A DNA stretch of 64,000 bases from Orobanche coerulescens (taxonomy: Eukaryota; Streptophyta; Magnoliopsida; Lamiales; Orobanchaceae): the NCBI GenBank assembly GCA_033398695.1, contig CM065805.1, positions 74,244,762 through 74,308,761 on the forward strand, in the 5' to 3' direction. Shown piece by piece: positions 36,579 to 47,564 of this stretch. Each line of letters begins with the position of its first letter. The first letter of the stretch is position 1. The position numbers were made by a program, and so were the translations under genes. Under the pieces are notes generated by a model that made no database searches, was not told where the DNA came from, and was given only the letters and a program-made list of their open reading frames with translations.

Positions 36579-37125
36579 ATAAATACCATGCCTATGGTAT
36601 TGTTTCAAGAACAACAACTTCAAGCATACAAGATAATCATCTGATATTCATATTGATATTATTGTTGTGGTAATATTGAGCTTACATTGAGTGACTCAGT
36701 GTTATACACAAAATCATACACGAGTGGTAAAAGAAAAGATACGATTAGATTCGGTGTTATTAGGATCAAGGATCCGGCATTATTAGAATCACAATCGCTA
36801 TCTAAGTGAGGTTTATATAGTACCCATAGAAAGCTACAAAGGTTGATTCCTTGTCCTACGAAAAGGAAAACGGTTTAACTTGGACCGCATAAAGACAAGT
36901 ACAAGTGGTTTATCATGGACCAATAGAAGACGTGATTGTAGCGGTTATCCCTCGACCGATAGAAGAGAGATGCAGAGGTTTTTATCTTGACCCTATAGAA
37001 AAAGATACCGAGAGAGGACGTAGGCTCGTTTATAGCCGAACCTCTATAAATCCGTGCGTCGTTTAATTTCCACATTTTATTTTAAGCTTCCGCAACACGG
37101 CGCAATATCCGATCACATTCCAACA
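36579..37125 (+). repeat. Copia 5' LTR, downstream part
   Basis: Continues the 5' LTR after element B, starting with the second ATAAA target copy and TACCATGCCTATGG, and ending CATTCCAACA at 37125. It matches the 3' LTR from about 40926 to 41473. The primer-binding site TGGTATCGGAG follows at 37128-37138. Confidence 0.92.
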
Positions 37126-37182
37126 ATTGGTATCGGAGAGGTACTCCAATACACGGCTTAACATCCGAGGAGAAAAAGATCC

Positions 37183-38709
37183 AATGGCATTTTAATTTGC
37201 TCCTGTCGAAGGCCTTGCTCTCAACCGACCACCATTCTTTGATGGCTCAAATTATTTGATATGGAAGAAAAAGATATCGATCTTTATTCGTGCCTACGAT
37301 ATAGAGATTTGGAAGATTATTTGCCTTGGCCCGAAAATTCCTCTCAAATCCGACGGTACGCTTAAAACTTTCGAAGAATACGACGATGCCGATTGGAACA
37401 ATGACCACCTAAATTGTAAGGCTACTCAACTCTTATTTTGTGCCTTAAATCCGGAAGAGGTCAATCGAATCTCATCATGTGAGAGTGCAAAAGAAATATA
37501 GAAAATTCTAGAAATTACACACGAAGGGACGACTCAAGTCAAGGAGACGAAAATCAATATGCTTCTCCATGACTACGAGTTATTCATGATGAAAGGTGAC
37601 GAGTCTATCACCAATATGCTCGACCGATTCTCGTTCATCACAAATAGACTTGCTTTGTTTGGTAAACCATTATCTAGTAGTGAAAAAGTCAAGAAAATTT
37701 TAAGATCACTACCTAGCGAATGGGACGGCACCGTGACTGCGATTATGGAATCCAAAGATCTCAATACGCTCGATTTTAGCGCCCTCGTTGGTTCGCTAAT
37801 AAATTATGAGATTGTATTAAAATCACGTAGTGTCAAGCCAAAACCAAAGGAACTATTGTTAGCCATGAAGGCTAAAATGTCGAGAAAGAAAGAAGAAATC
37901 CCGGTGGAGGAAAGCGATGAAAAAATGGCATACTATGCCAAAAACATTAATAAGTTCCAAACTTTACTAAACCAAAGGAAGAAGGACATCTCGAGCGGAT
38001 CTAAGAAGTTCGACAATTCTTGTCGACTATGTGGAAAACTAGGCCACATCGCTAAGCATTGCCGAGCTAAACCCAAGAAGGAGGTTCTCGTGGCAACTTG
38101 GAGTGATGAAGACGAAGACGACGAATTTATCAATCAAAATAATCACGCTCTCATGGCCCGGAGTTCGTTCGACGACAGCGATGTCGAAATCCAAGTAAGT
38201 ACATCCTCTCGTGACGAGTTATTTGATGCATTTGAGTTATTACATACGAATTTCCAAAATGCTTTATCTGAGATCAAATCCCTTAAATCTAAAATTAAAT
38301 CTTTGAAAATTGAAAATTCCAAAATTATCGAGAAGGGAAAATTTGTTGAAATCGATCATTAAAATTGCATTGAAAACGAAAATATTTTAAAGAATGATCT
38401 TGCTAAAATTCAAACCGAGCTTAATGATTTAACGAAGAAATTTTCTCTCGGGAACGAGAAATTTGAAACTATGCTTGGTTTTCAGAAATTTACTTTAAAT
38501 AAAGAGGGGTTGGGATTCAAACCACGTTCGAAAAATGAATCCGTCAATTTTAAAATACCCCATTGCGAAAAATGTTTGAAAATCGGGCATCATATTTCAA
38601 ACTGTAAAAGCCCACGACGAACGACTAAAGTTAAGAATATTTGGGTTCCTAAAGGAACAATTATTTCAAATATCGTTTATGTTTCCAAACAAAAACCAAC
38701 TATCATTTG
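37183..38709 (+). pseudogene. Copia gag (capsid + two CCHC knuckles), broken
   Basis: Gag of a copia element. The ATG at 37183 is followed by a TAA after three codons. Open pieces are 37256-37501 (PKIPLKSDGTL, QLLFCALNPEEVNRI), 37559-38362 and 38471-38740. The long middle piece carries the capsid-type segment (FSFITNRLALFGKPLSSSEKV, LRSLPSEWDGTVTAIMES), the zinc knuckle CRLCGKLGHIAKHC, an acidic stretch and a C-terminal coiled-coil-like Lys/Ser/Leu region. The last piece has a second knuckle, CEKCLKIGHHISNC, and NIWVPKGT. It is cut at 38709 by a solo LTR; beyond it (39880) VWVPKN is followed by a stop, so gag ended here before that insertion. No pol follows. Confidence 0.88.
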
Positions 38710-39876
38710 TCATACGAATTACGTATATAAGTGTACGTAAAACGTATAAAATACAACGGAAGATTAACACGGTTTTCACAAGTATCAAAGTAACAACGAA
38801 AATAAAAAGGAGATGGTCGAATTTATGTAGTTTCGGCCGTGAGGTAGGGTAGTGTATGGGATTGAATGTGTTTTACCGAATTAGACCTATAACTCGATAA
38901 AGATAATCTCTCCTCAAGACCTATTGAGAATTGATCAAGTTATAATTCGAGACGCGTCGAAATAATAACCAAAATTTTGTTGAACTCGTTCAACGTATAT
39001 TTCAAGAGAAATACAATTCTTATAACTTTCAAGATGCTTACAAAATATGGAGGATGAGACTATTATATAGCCATTTACAACTCCTAACAAAGCCAAACAA
39101 GATCACATAATATCAAGCTAAAAGACAAGCAATTATTAAACTAAAACATCAAGACTTTTGACAAAGGTTGAAAACAACACATGCTTGGCTTCTTCCTTAG
39201 CATCTTTGGACATGGGGTAGCATGAAGGAAGGAGACAATCATCTCTCATGTGATAAGGCTTTGACAAGGACTTGAACATGATAGGGACTTCTTGGCACCT
39301 TCTTCTCCATGTGGTTCGTTTGTTTTCATTTCAAAAGGGTGGAGTGAATCAAATCTCTATCCTTGATCTTGATATGGTGAACTTTGAAAATGAAAATAAA
39401 TTTTAAAGTAGTGGGGACAAAGATCCTTCATGGATCCTTCATCAAATCTTCACAAATCTTTGTCAATTTTCGGCCATAAAAATCACTGCACATTTGAACG
39501 GTTCGTGTGGCTTGATAGAAGCATAATTGGACCTTGGACCATTTCACATGATTTATAGATCTTTCTTTTATCTTTCCATGGCCGCTTGAATCACCTAAAT
39601 CGGACTTCGTATGAGAGAGTTATGATTAAAATACCAAAACTGCTACGAAGTAGTCATACGCGCGGGAATTGGTAATTTTGTCCGCTTTTCGCCTTTTTCT
39701 ATCGGACTAGTAGCAAATGTAAAATATGTTCAAGGTTGCTTCAAGTCTCGTATTAGTCGTCTCGTCCAAAGAAGTAAGTGCATGTCGTGTAGGTGCATGT
39801 GTGTGCATGGCCGTATGCATGGTTGCATGGTCGTCTACGTCATCTTTCTTCGGTTGGCCATGTTGATCTCGTATCA
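38710..39876 (-). mobile_element. Solo CRM-like LTR in the copia element
   Basis: A 1,167-bp sequence whose first half follows the LTR of element C (CATACGAATTACGTATATAAG, TATTATATAG, GAGACGCGTCG). It ends CTCGTATCA and is flanked by ATTTG (38705-38709) and GTTTG (39877-39881), a target copy with one mismatch. Its first dinucleotide is TC instead of TG. No internal region remains, so recombination between two LTRs probably removed it. On the minus strand its start still encodes a short tail (QHGQPKKDDVDDHATMH), like the LTR-encoded integrase tails of the full elements. Confidence 0.85.
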
Positions 39877-40429
39877 GTTTGGGTCCCCAAAAATTAATTT
39901 TTGATATTTTACTCAGGGGGACTATAATTTTTTTAAAATAGGAGATAATATTTTCAGGGGGAGTTTTTATCCTACTCATGCATTTATTTATCATAAATTA
40001 GTATCATGCATATTTTACATTTATTGCATATTTTTATTCAATTGGTATTTTATTTCACTTTTTGATGAATTCAAAAAGGGGGAGAGATAGGAGAATGGAG
40101 AAATAAGTCGAAAATGGGATTAACCTTGAAAGGGGGAGAAAAAACGAAGAAAATCAAAAGCATACAAAAAGAATTGGAAAAATAAAAAGGAGAAGTCGAA
40201 AAACGACAGAAAAAGAAAAATGAGGAGACGTCGAAGAGACGATGAAATTTTGAAAATGAGGAAAGAAACGGAGAAAAGAAAGAAGGAGTCTAAAAATAAA
40301 TGGGAGAAGAACTAACGAAACAGACAAAGTTGAAAACTTTGGTCTTGTACACATATACATATATTTTTATTTTTGCAGATAAATCCCATTGATGAAGGGT
40401 TGTTTTGTAAACATCAAAAAAGGGGAGAT
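39877..40429 (+). other. Copia 3' noncoding zone, multiple polypurine tracts
   Basis: Noncoding region between the gag stop and the 3' LTR. It holds at least five G-rich purine tracts (CAGGGGGACT near 39914, CAGGGGGAGT near 39955, AAAGGGGGAGAGA near 40075, AAAGGGGGAGAAAA near 40130, and the final AAAAAAGGGGAGAT at 40414-40428). Repeated polypurine tracts upstream of the LTR are a known mark of Sireviruses. The last one is the expected plus-strand primer site. Confidence 0.75.
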
Positions 40430-41473
40430 TGTTGGAACATTTTGTTCCATACATAAATTAAAAGTGTTTTGATGATTAAAGTTGATAAGCAAAACAAAAC
40501 AACGAAGAGGCGAAGCAAAACATTGAAGAAAACAAAGTGCAAAATGCTGGACAGAAGGCCTATTAATGTACGCTATGCAGATAGCTTAACTTACGTAATA
40601 TTGTAAACTTAACGTACGTAATACATGTTATGTAACGTACGTAATGTGATGTTTGTGAATTCAAAGAAGAAGAACGTTGGAAGATGACGTCATGGCATAG
40701 GTCAGCGAGCAACGGACATATGGACTAAAGTTAACGTACGTAATGGATGGTATATTAACGTACGTAACCAAAATGACGAAACTCCCTGAACTGTTTTACG
40801 AAGAGGCTATCGTACGTAATCATTCAAGTTTAACGTACGTAAACGATCTTACGTACGTAATGGAAGGCAGATAGCATATGTAATGCAGCCAGAAGGAGCT
40901 AACGGCTAGTTTGATCAAAAAGCCTATAAATACCATGCCTATGGTATTGTTTCAAGAACAACAACTTCAAGCATACGAGATAATCATCTGATATTCATAT
41001 TGATATTATTGTTGTTGTGATATTGAGATTACATTGAGTGATTGAGTGTTATACACAAAATCATACACGAGTGGTAAAAGAAAAGATACGATTGGATTCG
41101 GTGTTATTAGGATCAAGGATCCGGTATTATTAGAATCGCAATCGCTATCTAAGTGAGGTTTATCTAGTACCCATAGAAAGCTAGAGAGGTTGATTCTTTG
41201 TCCTACGAATAGGAAAACGGTTTAACTTGGACCGACACAAAGACAAGTACGAGTGGTTTATCATGGACCAATAGAAGACGTGATTGTAACGGTTATCTCT
41301 CAACCGATAGAAGAGAGGTGCAGAGGTTTTTATCTTGAACCTATAGAAAAAGATACCGAGAGAGGACGTAGGCTCATTTATAGTCGAACCTCTATTAATC
41401 CGTATGTCGTTTAATTTCCATATTTTATTTTACGCTTCTGCAACACGGCGCAATATCTGATCACATTCCAACA
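40430..41473 (+). repeat. Copia 3' LTR, intact
   Basis: 1,044-bp LTR, TGTTGG...CCAACA. It holds the uninterrupted TATA box TATAAATA at 40925-40932 and the palindrome cluster at 40563-40884. It serves as the reference for the site into which element B inserted in the 5' LTR. Confidence 0.94.
40563..40884. promoter_or_regulatory. TTACGTACGTAA palindrome cluster (copia 3' LTR)
   Basis: About ten copies of (T)TAACGTACGTAA or variants, seven with an exact CGTACGTAA core, ending about 40 bp before the TATA box at 40925-40932. Same arrangement as in the 5' LTR. Confidence 0.78.
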
Positions 41474-41498
41474 TTGGTTTTATATCCTGTTAACAAGA
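41474..41498. repeat. Satellite array, segment 5 (25 bp)
   Basis: TTGGTTTTATATCCTGTTAACAAGA continues the monomer that is cut at 25675 (GTGGT), so copia and element D inserted one unit apart at most. It shows that the ground sequence is still satellite here. Confidence 0.8.
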
Positions 41499-43700
41499 TG
41501 ATATGAAATCTCTATCGGAACAGCGGAAGGCTGTTTTACGAGCGGAAGCAAACAACACTTAGTTAAAAGGAATCGAACCGCACAGCCGAGAACTGATAGC
41601 AACAGTCCTATACAGCAACAATAACGGACAGTAGCACGTGCACAAGATAGGAACTGGCCGAATGGAAGCAAACAGGAATAGCAATACTCGCTACAAAGAA
41701 TGTAACAGAACCGATCGAATGGAAACAACAGAATGCCAACTCCAAACGAGAGCAATAAACAGCAAGTTTTGATAGGATGGCACGGAAACAGGAAGCAAGC
41801 TTCGGACAACAAACAACAACTGATGCAAACTCCCGATCAGGTACAACCCTGTATCGAAAGTAAGAGAAGTGTCTTTTGCGAACAGGGAACACGAACAGTA
41901 ATTCGAAGTATGGAACAAAATGTAAGAATCATCCGAAAATAGAACGAATCTACCGAAACAGGACAGTAACAAGGTGTTTATTGAATTAGACCTATAATTC
42001 GGTAAAGTGATTTATCCTCAAGACCTATTGAGAATCGATCAGATTAAAATTCGAAAAAGCATCGAATAATAATCAAGATTTGGTAGGAAACTCGTCTAAC
42101 ACTTTAAACAATACACAATGTATTTTGATGATTCAATGATGTTACAAGGACCAAACATGGTTCTTAAATAATCATGAGAACACTTGGCTAGTCAAAGATT
42201 GAAAGATTACAATCTAATAAAAAATATAAAGCAAAGGTACTAAAGCGTATAAAATATTATTCTCCATGATTTGGTGGGAGGTGTCAAGATTCCAAGGGGA
42301 CAAAGGGATGGCTGAAGTCTTCTTCCAACTCTCCCAAAGTAGATAAAATATTACTCTTCATTATTTGGTGGGGATGCCAAGATTTCAAAGGGACAACAGG
42401 ACGGCTGAAGTCTTCTTTCAAATCTCCCAAATCTTTATGAAATCTCCCAAGTAATAAACTAATTCTCCCAAGTCTTCAAGGGGGTAGGTGGGTCGAAATC
42501 TCCTCCAAATAAGTTATCCCGAGTACGATCATCAACGTCACTCCAAACCTTGTATCCATTTTCTCGCCTAAGTACGCAACTGCCTGCCGGGTTGCATGGT
42601 TGTTTACATCGATCTTTACTTCGTCCTTTTCGTTTGGAATAGTTGCTTTCGTATCATTGCCTCCTTCTTTGAAAAGAATTGTCCTCAATTCTGCAATCCC
42701 ATCATCATCGAGATACGGAGATAAATCACCTATGTTAAAAGTAGCATGTACTCCATAATCACCCGGAAGTTCTACCTTATACGAATTATCGTTTATTTTG
42801 GCAACTACCATGAAAGGCCCATCGGCTCGCAGCATTAGCTTATTTTGCGTTTACTCGGAAATTGTTCCTTCCTCAAATGTACCCACACCAAATCGTCAAC
42901 TTCTAATAGCCTCGGTTTTCTTTGTTTGTTAGACTTCCATTTGTAAGCATCATTTATCTCTTCAATTCGATCACGCACTTGTTCATGTAGCCTCACCATG
43001 GACTTAAGTTTTGACTTCGCGTCTTTGTGGACTAACTCATCGCTCGGCAAGGGAATTAAATCTAACGGCATATACGGATTCAAACCATAAATGATTTCGA
43101 AAGGTGAGTGAGCCGTGGCATGAGTAGGGGATCGGTTGTAGGCAAATTCCGCATGTTTTAGATCCCAATCCTTTTGTGTCTTGCTTACAAGACCACGCAA
43201 CAACGTTCCCAAAGTTCGATTAGTCACCTCAGTTTGTACGTCGGTTTGAGGATGATACGAAGTGCTAAACAAGAGTTTGGTTCCCACTTTTCTCCACAAC
43301 GTATTCCAAAAGTAGCTAAGAAATTTTGAATCTCGATCCGAAACAAAAGTCTTCGGAATTCCATGTAAACGTACCACCTCTCGGAAATATAAGTCGGCCA
43401 CATTGCTTGCATCGTTGGTCTTGTGGCACGCTACAAAATGATCCATCTTCGAAAAATGATCTATGACTACCATAATAGCATCCTTACCCCATTGAGTACG
43501 AGGCAACGCAATAATGAAATCCATCGAAACATCCTCCCATGACCTATCCGGAACCAGTAGAGGCATACATGCCCGGCTTAAACGAGCTCTTCGCCATATG
43601 ACATGTCACGCATTTACTCACGATATCATTTACGTCTCCTTGCATTTTTGGCCAATAGAAATGTTCCCTAAGTACCTCCATGGTTTTAGCGGTGCCGAAC
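41499..43700 (-). mobile_element. CRM-like element D, 3' part
   Basis: Minus-strand gypsy element entering from the satellite with its 3' LTR (41499-42656, 1,158 bp, TGATATG...GTATCA). The polypurine tract CTTCTTTGAAAAG (plus-strand reading) and integrase follow. The element is cut at 43700 by the start of element F. Its remaining gag-pol and 5' LTR must lie beyond F, outside this window. Like C, E and G, its integrase frame runs into the LTR. Confidence 0.88.
42476..43700 (-). pseudogene. Element D integrase, broken and truncated
   Basis: Three frames in minus order: 43544-43700 gives the zinc-domain end (GTAKTMEVLREHFYWPKMQG, CVTCHMAKSSFKPG); 42835-43566 the catalytic core ([41 protein letters not shown]) and start of the C-terminal module; 42476-42835 the rest (FMVVAKINDNSYKVELPGDYG). 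The last about 60 codons lie inside the LTR. The zinc-domain His pair is lost to the insertion of F. QTDV in place of QTDG before QTEV marks decay. Confidence 0.9.
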
Positions 43701-44205
43701 TGTAATACCCGTAATTTCGATTTCCAGTAATTTCTTTTTTTTTTGACGAAAGTCCGTTTTGACGGCTTGCTCATGACCGTTTCGTCATTTCGAGAATGAT
43801 TAATTCTGTACTTTTTGTCATCCGAGTTCGTTTCGGTATCGTTTTGTTGAGTTCCGTGTTCTTAAGCGGTTTTTCCGCACTTGAGTTCGATTCTTGCGAA
43901 TCTCGTCCGAAACTGTTGTTTCGAGTTTCTCGTAAGTTCATTTAATGTTATTATAAATGTTGCAAGCTTTGGTTTGGTGTTTCGATCGTGTATCGTGTAT
44001 TTCGGACGTTTTGGGCCGTTTTCATAATTTCCCAAAGTTTGGGGTAATTACTTTTTGTTGTCGAATTTCGAGCCTTCGGGTGGTCGGAATCGTGTGTTCT
44101 CTTAGCGCTTGGTTTCGTCTTTGCGAGTACTTCGTAACTGTATCTTCGATTCATATTCAAGTTTAGGTTTCGGGGCCGTGTCGGGCTCGATATTGGCCTC
44201 CTATT

Positions 44206-44411
44206 GTAACACACGAGCAGGCCACACGAGCACGTGGTCGTGCGTGGAGCTCGTGCGCAATCCAACGCTCGGCAGTAAGCTCCAGGGTCGCACGAGGAGG
44301 ACACACGAGCAACTGCTCGTGCGCGATGCTCGTGCGTGGTGTCAGTGGCTGGGCATTGGCCTAGCGCACGACCAAACACACGAGCACTTGGTCGTGCGTG
44401 ATGGTCGTGCG
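44206..44411. promoter_or_regulatory. Inverted CACGAGCA/TGCTCGTG cluster (F U3)
   Basis: Alternating CACGAGCA and GGTCGTGCG/GCTCGTGCG blocks, several forming short palindromes (CACGAGCAACTGCTCGTG near 44307; ACGAGCACTTGGTCGTGC near 44381). The cluster stops about 10 bp upstream of the TATA box TATATAAG at 44421-44428, so it occupies the proximal promoter. Confidence 0.7.
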
Positions 44412-44420
44412 TCGCTGGTG

Positions 44421-44428
44421 TATATAAG
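44421..44428 (+). promoter_or_regulatory. Element F LTR TATA box
   Basis: TATATAAG directly downstream of the inverted-repeat cluster, followed by a C/T-rich stretch typical of a plant transcription start region. Confidence 0.6.
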
Positions 44429-45256
44429 GGGACAGACGGGTTTCTCACCCCATTTCCTCCCCTTCTTCTCTTCTCTTCGCGGCTGTCGGACGGGAGAGGC
44501 TAGGGTTCGAGTTCTTGGTCGGTTCTACTCAATTCCAATGTGTTTTGGAGATCCCTAGGTGATTGTAACATCATCTAATCCCTTGTTCTTCGTTGGATTG
44601 AGGTAATTCTTGATTTTTCTTCGAGTTGACTTTCTTGGAAATTTGTTCTTGATTTCGATTCTAGTCCAATTTTGATGTATCGGTTGGTGTAGTATGATGT
44701 TATTAACCGTGTTTCATGGATTGTATATCCATATATCGAGTTTGTTTAACTCGATTGACGATTCGAGTGTTCTTGGGAATTATTGAACATTTAATGTTCG
44801 ATTAAATGTCCCATTGAGTTTTCTTCAATAAATTGATGGGTTTTTCATTGTTCTTGGTCTTGGTTCTCGTTGTGATAGTGTTTTCGTTGTGTCTTTCGGA
44901 AGTTGTAGGTTTTCGGAGTATCCCGGTCGAGCCGTGTTCGTTGGAGTACTTGCTCGCGGTATCGAGGCAAGTATCTTGCCCATACGTTTCATGTTTCGTA
45001 GGCATAATTGTTGGTAAATGATTCTATGTAAAATCCGGAGGTTTAATGAATGTTAAAAAGTATCGGTATGTTCTCGATAAATGTTGTCTTTCAACGATAA
45101 CTCGGATGCTTCGTGAATAAGTGTGTTTTTGGCCTATGTGTGTTAACTTCGTTGGTTGAAAGACTTATGATCACATTTAGTGAATGTAATAAACCGTAAT
45201 CATTTACCGAGAATTATGTGTTGTTATATGTGCTTGTTCGGCGAATATGTGACGGG

Positions 45257-46416
45257 TGATATGATCTTACTTGCACAAGAAAGATCAGCTCGTGAAGCTC
45301 TCAAGTAGGTTCTTTAAATCGGAATTTCTTGCCCTCCAATGGTTGTAAATGCAGCGGAAATGCAACGTACTATAAACCCTTAAGTAATATCCCAACGACG
45401 CCTTGATATCTTGTAACAAGAAGCCTTCGAAAATAATCTCAAGATCCTATAGTTTCTATGTATTTCAAAACAAAGAGGTGACACAATCTTTGGATTGAAG
45501 TAGAATGATTTAAATGTATAAAACACTAAATCCACAACACACACAAGTTTGTAAGAACAAAAGCTTGATAGCTATATTTTTTTTTTCTCTCCCAAAATTC
45601 TACTTAAAGCTATGGCCAAAGGCCTTATTTAAAGGGGAAAGGAAGTCTCTTGAGGTGACATGAAACCAAATAAACAAGTCCAACTATAAGCATGAAAGGG
45701 GGAAAGATAATCATAAAATACTAGCTACTTGAGTAAAGCTAAGATTCCTCCTTGACTTTGTGAAGATGGCAACGGTCATGAGGACCAAGTGGGAGTGGAA
45801 AAATATTGCTAGCTACACTTGATGAGGTCATTTTGATGAGGTCACTTGGGTATCACACCATGTAGACTTTTTTTTGTACTTTATTCTACTTATTTTGATG
45901 AAAGTAAAACACTTCTAGAAGCCCTTGAATTTTTTGGACGAAAATTACTCCTTGTGTTGCATGGCCTTGCATGGCCGAACCCCTTCCATACGTTTCCCAT
46001 ACAGCCCCTACATGGGGGTCTTGAATGTCGAAGAATTCCATGCAGCCCCTAGACGGAGGTCTTGTTTAATGTAATCCTTATAATGGAGCTTAGAATCGAA
46101 CTTATCCAGATAGGGAAGTTGCGGTTTGAAATCTTCAATGTGTTCTCCAAAAGCAGCCTCTAAACGAGGATCCTCAATCTTGGATTTAAACATGAACAAA
46201 CAATGTAACTCTCTGACGGGAATATGGCCTTCCAAATCAGTGACTTGAAGTAGAGTTATAGAGCTAGAACGTAGCATCATGTTTTTTTGTGAAGTGGTGC
46301 TAATGTCGCTTGTTTTCAACAGTTCATTTGTGTATTCTCTCAATTTCTTAGCACGTGCCCGTGTGATGGCTCCAACTGTATCTAATACTCTTGATGGTGC
46401 GACTGGGGTTGCATCA
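45257..46416 (-). repeat. Element G 3' LTR
   Basis: 1,160 bp, TGATATGATC...GTTGCATCA in plus-strand reading. A TATA-like CCTTTAAATAAGG (minus strand) is at 45623-45635. Positions 46008-46416 also encode the integrase C-terminal tail. Confidence 0.94.
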
Positions 46417-47564
46417 TTCCTTCCATCTTGAGAAGGATTTGTCCTCATATCCGATTCATCTCCTGTTTCAAACAAAGACAAGTCAGAAACGTTAAAAGTT
46501 GCAGAAACACTATATTCACCTGGCAAGTCGAGTTTATAGGCATTGTCATTTATTTTTTCCAAGACCATGAATGGGCCGTCTCCTCTTGGTAAAAGCTTCG
46601 ACCTCCTCTGCACTGGAAAACGTTCTTTCCTCATATGTAACCATACCCAATCACCGGGTTGAAATACCACTGCTTTGCATCCACGGTTATGATTTTCAAT
46701 ATACTGCTTGGTCCGTCGTTCAATGTTGTTACGAGCTTGCTCATGTAGCTGTTTCACCAACTCGACTTTCTTGTGCCCATCTGTACTTACTCTTTCACTC
46801 ACAGGCAAAGGTAAAAGATGAAGTGGAGTTAAAGGATTAAAACCATAAACAAGTTCAAAAGGTGAAAATTGAGAAGCAGAATGCATAGATCGATTATAAG
46901 CAAATTCAACATGTGGCAAACATTCTTCCAAAGTTTTTATGTTGGTTTTAATAATGGCTCTTAACAAAGTTGACAGCGTCCTATTTACTACTTCGGTTTG
47001 CCCATCAATTTGTGGGTGACAAGTGGTAGAAAATAAGAGCTTTGTCCCTAATTTAGCCCACAGAGTTTTCCAAAAGTAACTAAGGAACTTAGCATCCCTA
47101 TCTGAGACTATAGTTCTAGGTACCCCATGCAAACGAATAATTTCTTTAAAGAAAAGATTTGCAACGTGTGAGGCATCATCAGATTTATGACAAGGGATGA
47201 AATGTGCCATTTTGGAAAATCGATCAACAACAACAAATATAGAGTCACGCCCATACTTGTTTCTAGGCAACCCCAACACAAAATCCATAGAGATATCACC
47301 CATGGCGTTTGGTATAGGCAAAGGCATGTATAATCCATGGGGCTGGGCTCGACTTTTAGCTAACTTACAGGTTACACATCTTTCACAAATGCGAGTTACA
47401 TCACGTTTCATATTGGGCCAATAGAGATGTTCTTGTAAGACAACAAGAGTTTTAGCAATGCCAAAATGACCCATTAAACCTCCTCCGTGCGCCTCTAACA
47501 ATAACAACTCTCGGATAGAATCGCAGAATACATAATTTGTTTTCTCTAAACAAGAATCCATCAT
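46008..47564 (-). CDS. Element G integrase with LTR-encoded tail
   Basis: 518-codon open frame. It begins just upstream of the zinc domain ([12 protein letters not shown]...[12 protein letters not shown]). The DDE core follows, with D in [10 protein letters not shown] in [14 protein letters not shown] and E in [15 protein letters not shown]. The C-terminal module is [19 protein letters not shown] and [20 protein letters not shown]. From about residue 383 the frame crosses the polypurine tract (AAGATGGAAGGAA) and runs about 136 residues into the 3' LTR, ending TFKTPM. This tail is basic at first ([11 protein letters not shown]), then acidic. The integrase joins element DNA to the target; in CRM elements the C-terminal part is thought to guide integration to centromeric chromatin. 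The true frame upstream joins the RT frame near 47520 by a one-base shift, so the start is artificial. Confidence 0.88.
   Translation of the reverse strand: MMDSCLEKTNYVFCDSIRELLLLEAHGGGLMGHFGIAKTLVVLQEHLYWPNMKRDVTRICERCVTCKLAKSRAQPHGLYMPLPIPNAMGDISMDFVLGLPRNKYGRDSIFVVVDRFSKMAHFIPCHKSDDASHVANLFFKEIIRLHGVPRTIVSDRDAKFLSYFWKTLWAKLGTKLLFSTTCHPQIDGQTEVVNRTLSTLLRAIIKTNIKTLEECLPHVEFAYNRSMHSASQFSPFELVYGFNPLTPLHLLPLPVSERVSTDGHKKVELVKQLHEQARNNIERRTKQYIENHNRGCKAVVFQPGDWVWLHMRKERFPVQRRSKLLPRGDGPFMVLEKINDNAYKLDLPGEYSVSATFNVSDLSLFETGDESDMRTNPSQDGRNDATPVAPSRVLDTVGAITRARAKKLREYTNELLKTSDISTTSQKNMMLRSSSITLLQVTDLEGHIPVRELHCLFMFKSKIEDPRLEAAFGEHIEDFKPQLPYLDKFDSKLHYKDYIKQDLRLGAAWNSSTFKTPM

Larger units (their letters stand above)
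25676..41473 (+). mobile_element. Sirevirus-like Ty1/copia element, gag-only
   Basis: LTR element on the plus strand within satellite. 5' LTR = 25676-26176 plus 36579-37125 (split by element B); 3' LTR = 40430-41473 (1,044 bp). LTRs run TGTTGG...CCAACA. The target duplication is GTGGT (25671-25675) and TTGGT (41474-41478), one mismatch; beyond it the satellite resumes in register. The primer-binding site TGGTATCGGAG is at 37128-37138, and the polypurine tract AAAAAAGGGGAGAT precedes the 3' LTR. The interior holds gag and a long 3' noncoding zone with repeated polypurine tracts, but no protease, integrase, RT or RNase H. Without insertions it is about 4.2 kb. The gag type and multiple polypurine tracts resemble Sireviruses; missing pol makes it a non-autonomous GAG-only form. 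Confidence 0.85.
43701..45256 (+). repeat. Element F 5' LTR, first part
   Basis: Begins TGTAATACCCGTAATTTCG, close to the start of the element B LTR, and interrupts the integrase of D. It holds an inverted-repeat cluster (44206-44411), a TATA box (TATATAAG, 44421-44428) and a pyrimidine-rich leader with TTCTCTTCTC. It is cut at 45256 by element G and resumes at 52277. Total LTR length without G is about 2.8 kb. No protein is encoded; ORFs at 43951-44558 are chance readings of the repeat cluster. Confidence 0.8.

Noticed and set aside
41480..41972. Four overlapping ORFs of 70-110 codons
   Set aside because: They lie within the LTR of element D, are Cys/Phe/Leu-rich by composition, and match no family I know.
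43951..44558. 165- and 149-codon ORFs on opposite strands
   Set aside because: They read through the CACGAGCA/TGCTCGTG repeat cluster of the F LTR; composition is repeat-driven and no domain is seen.
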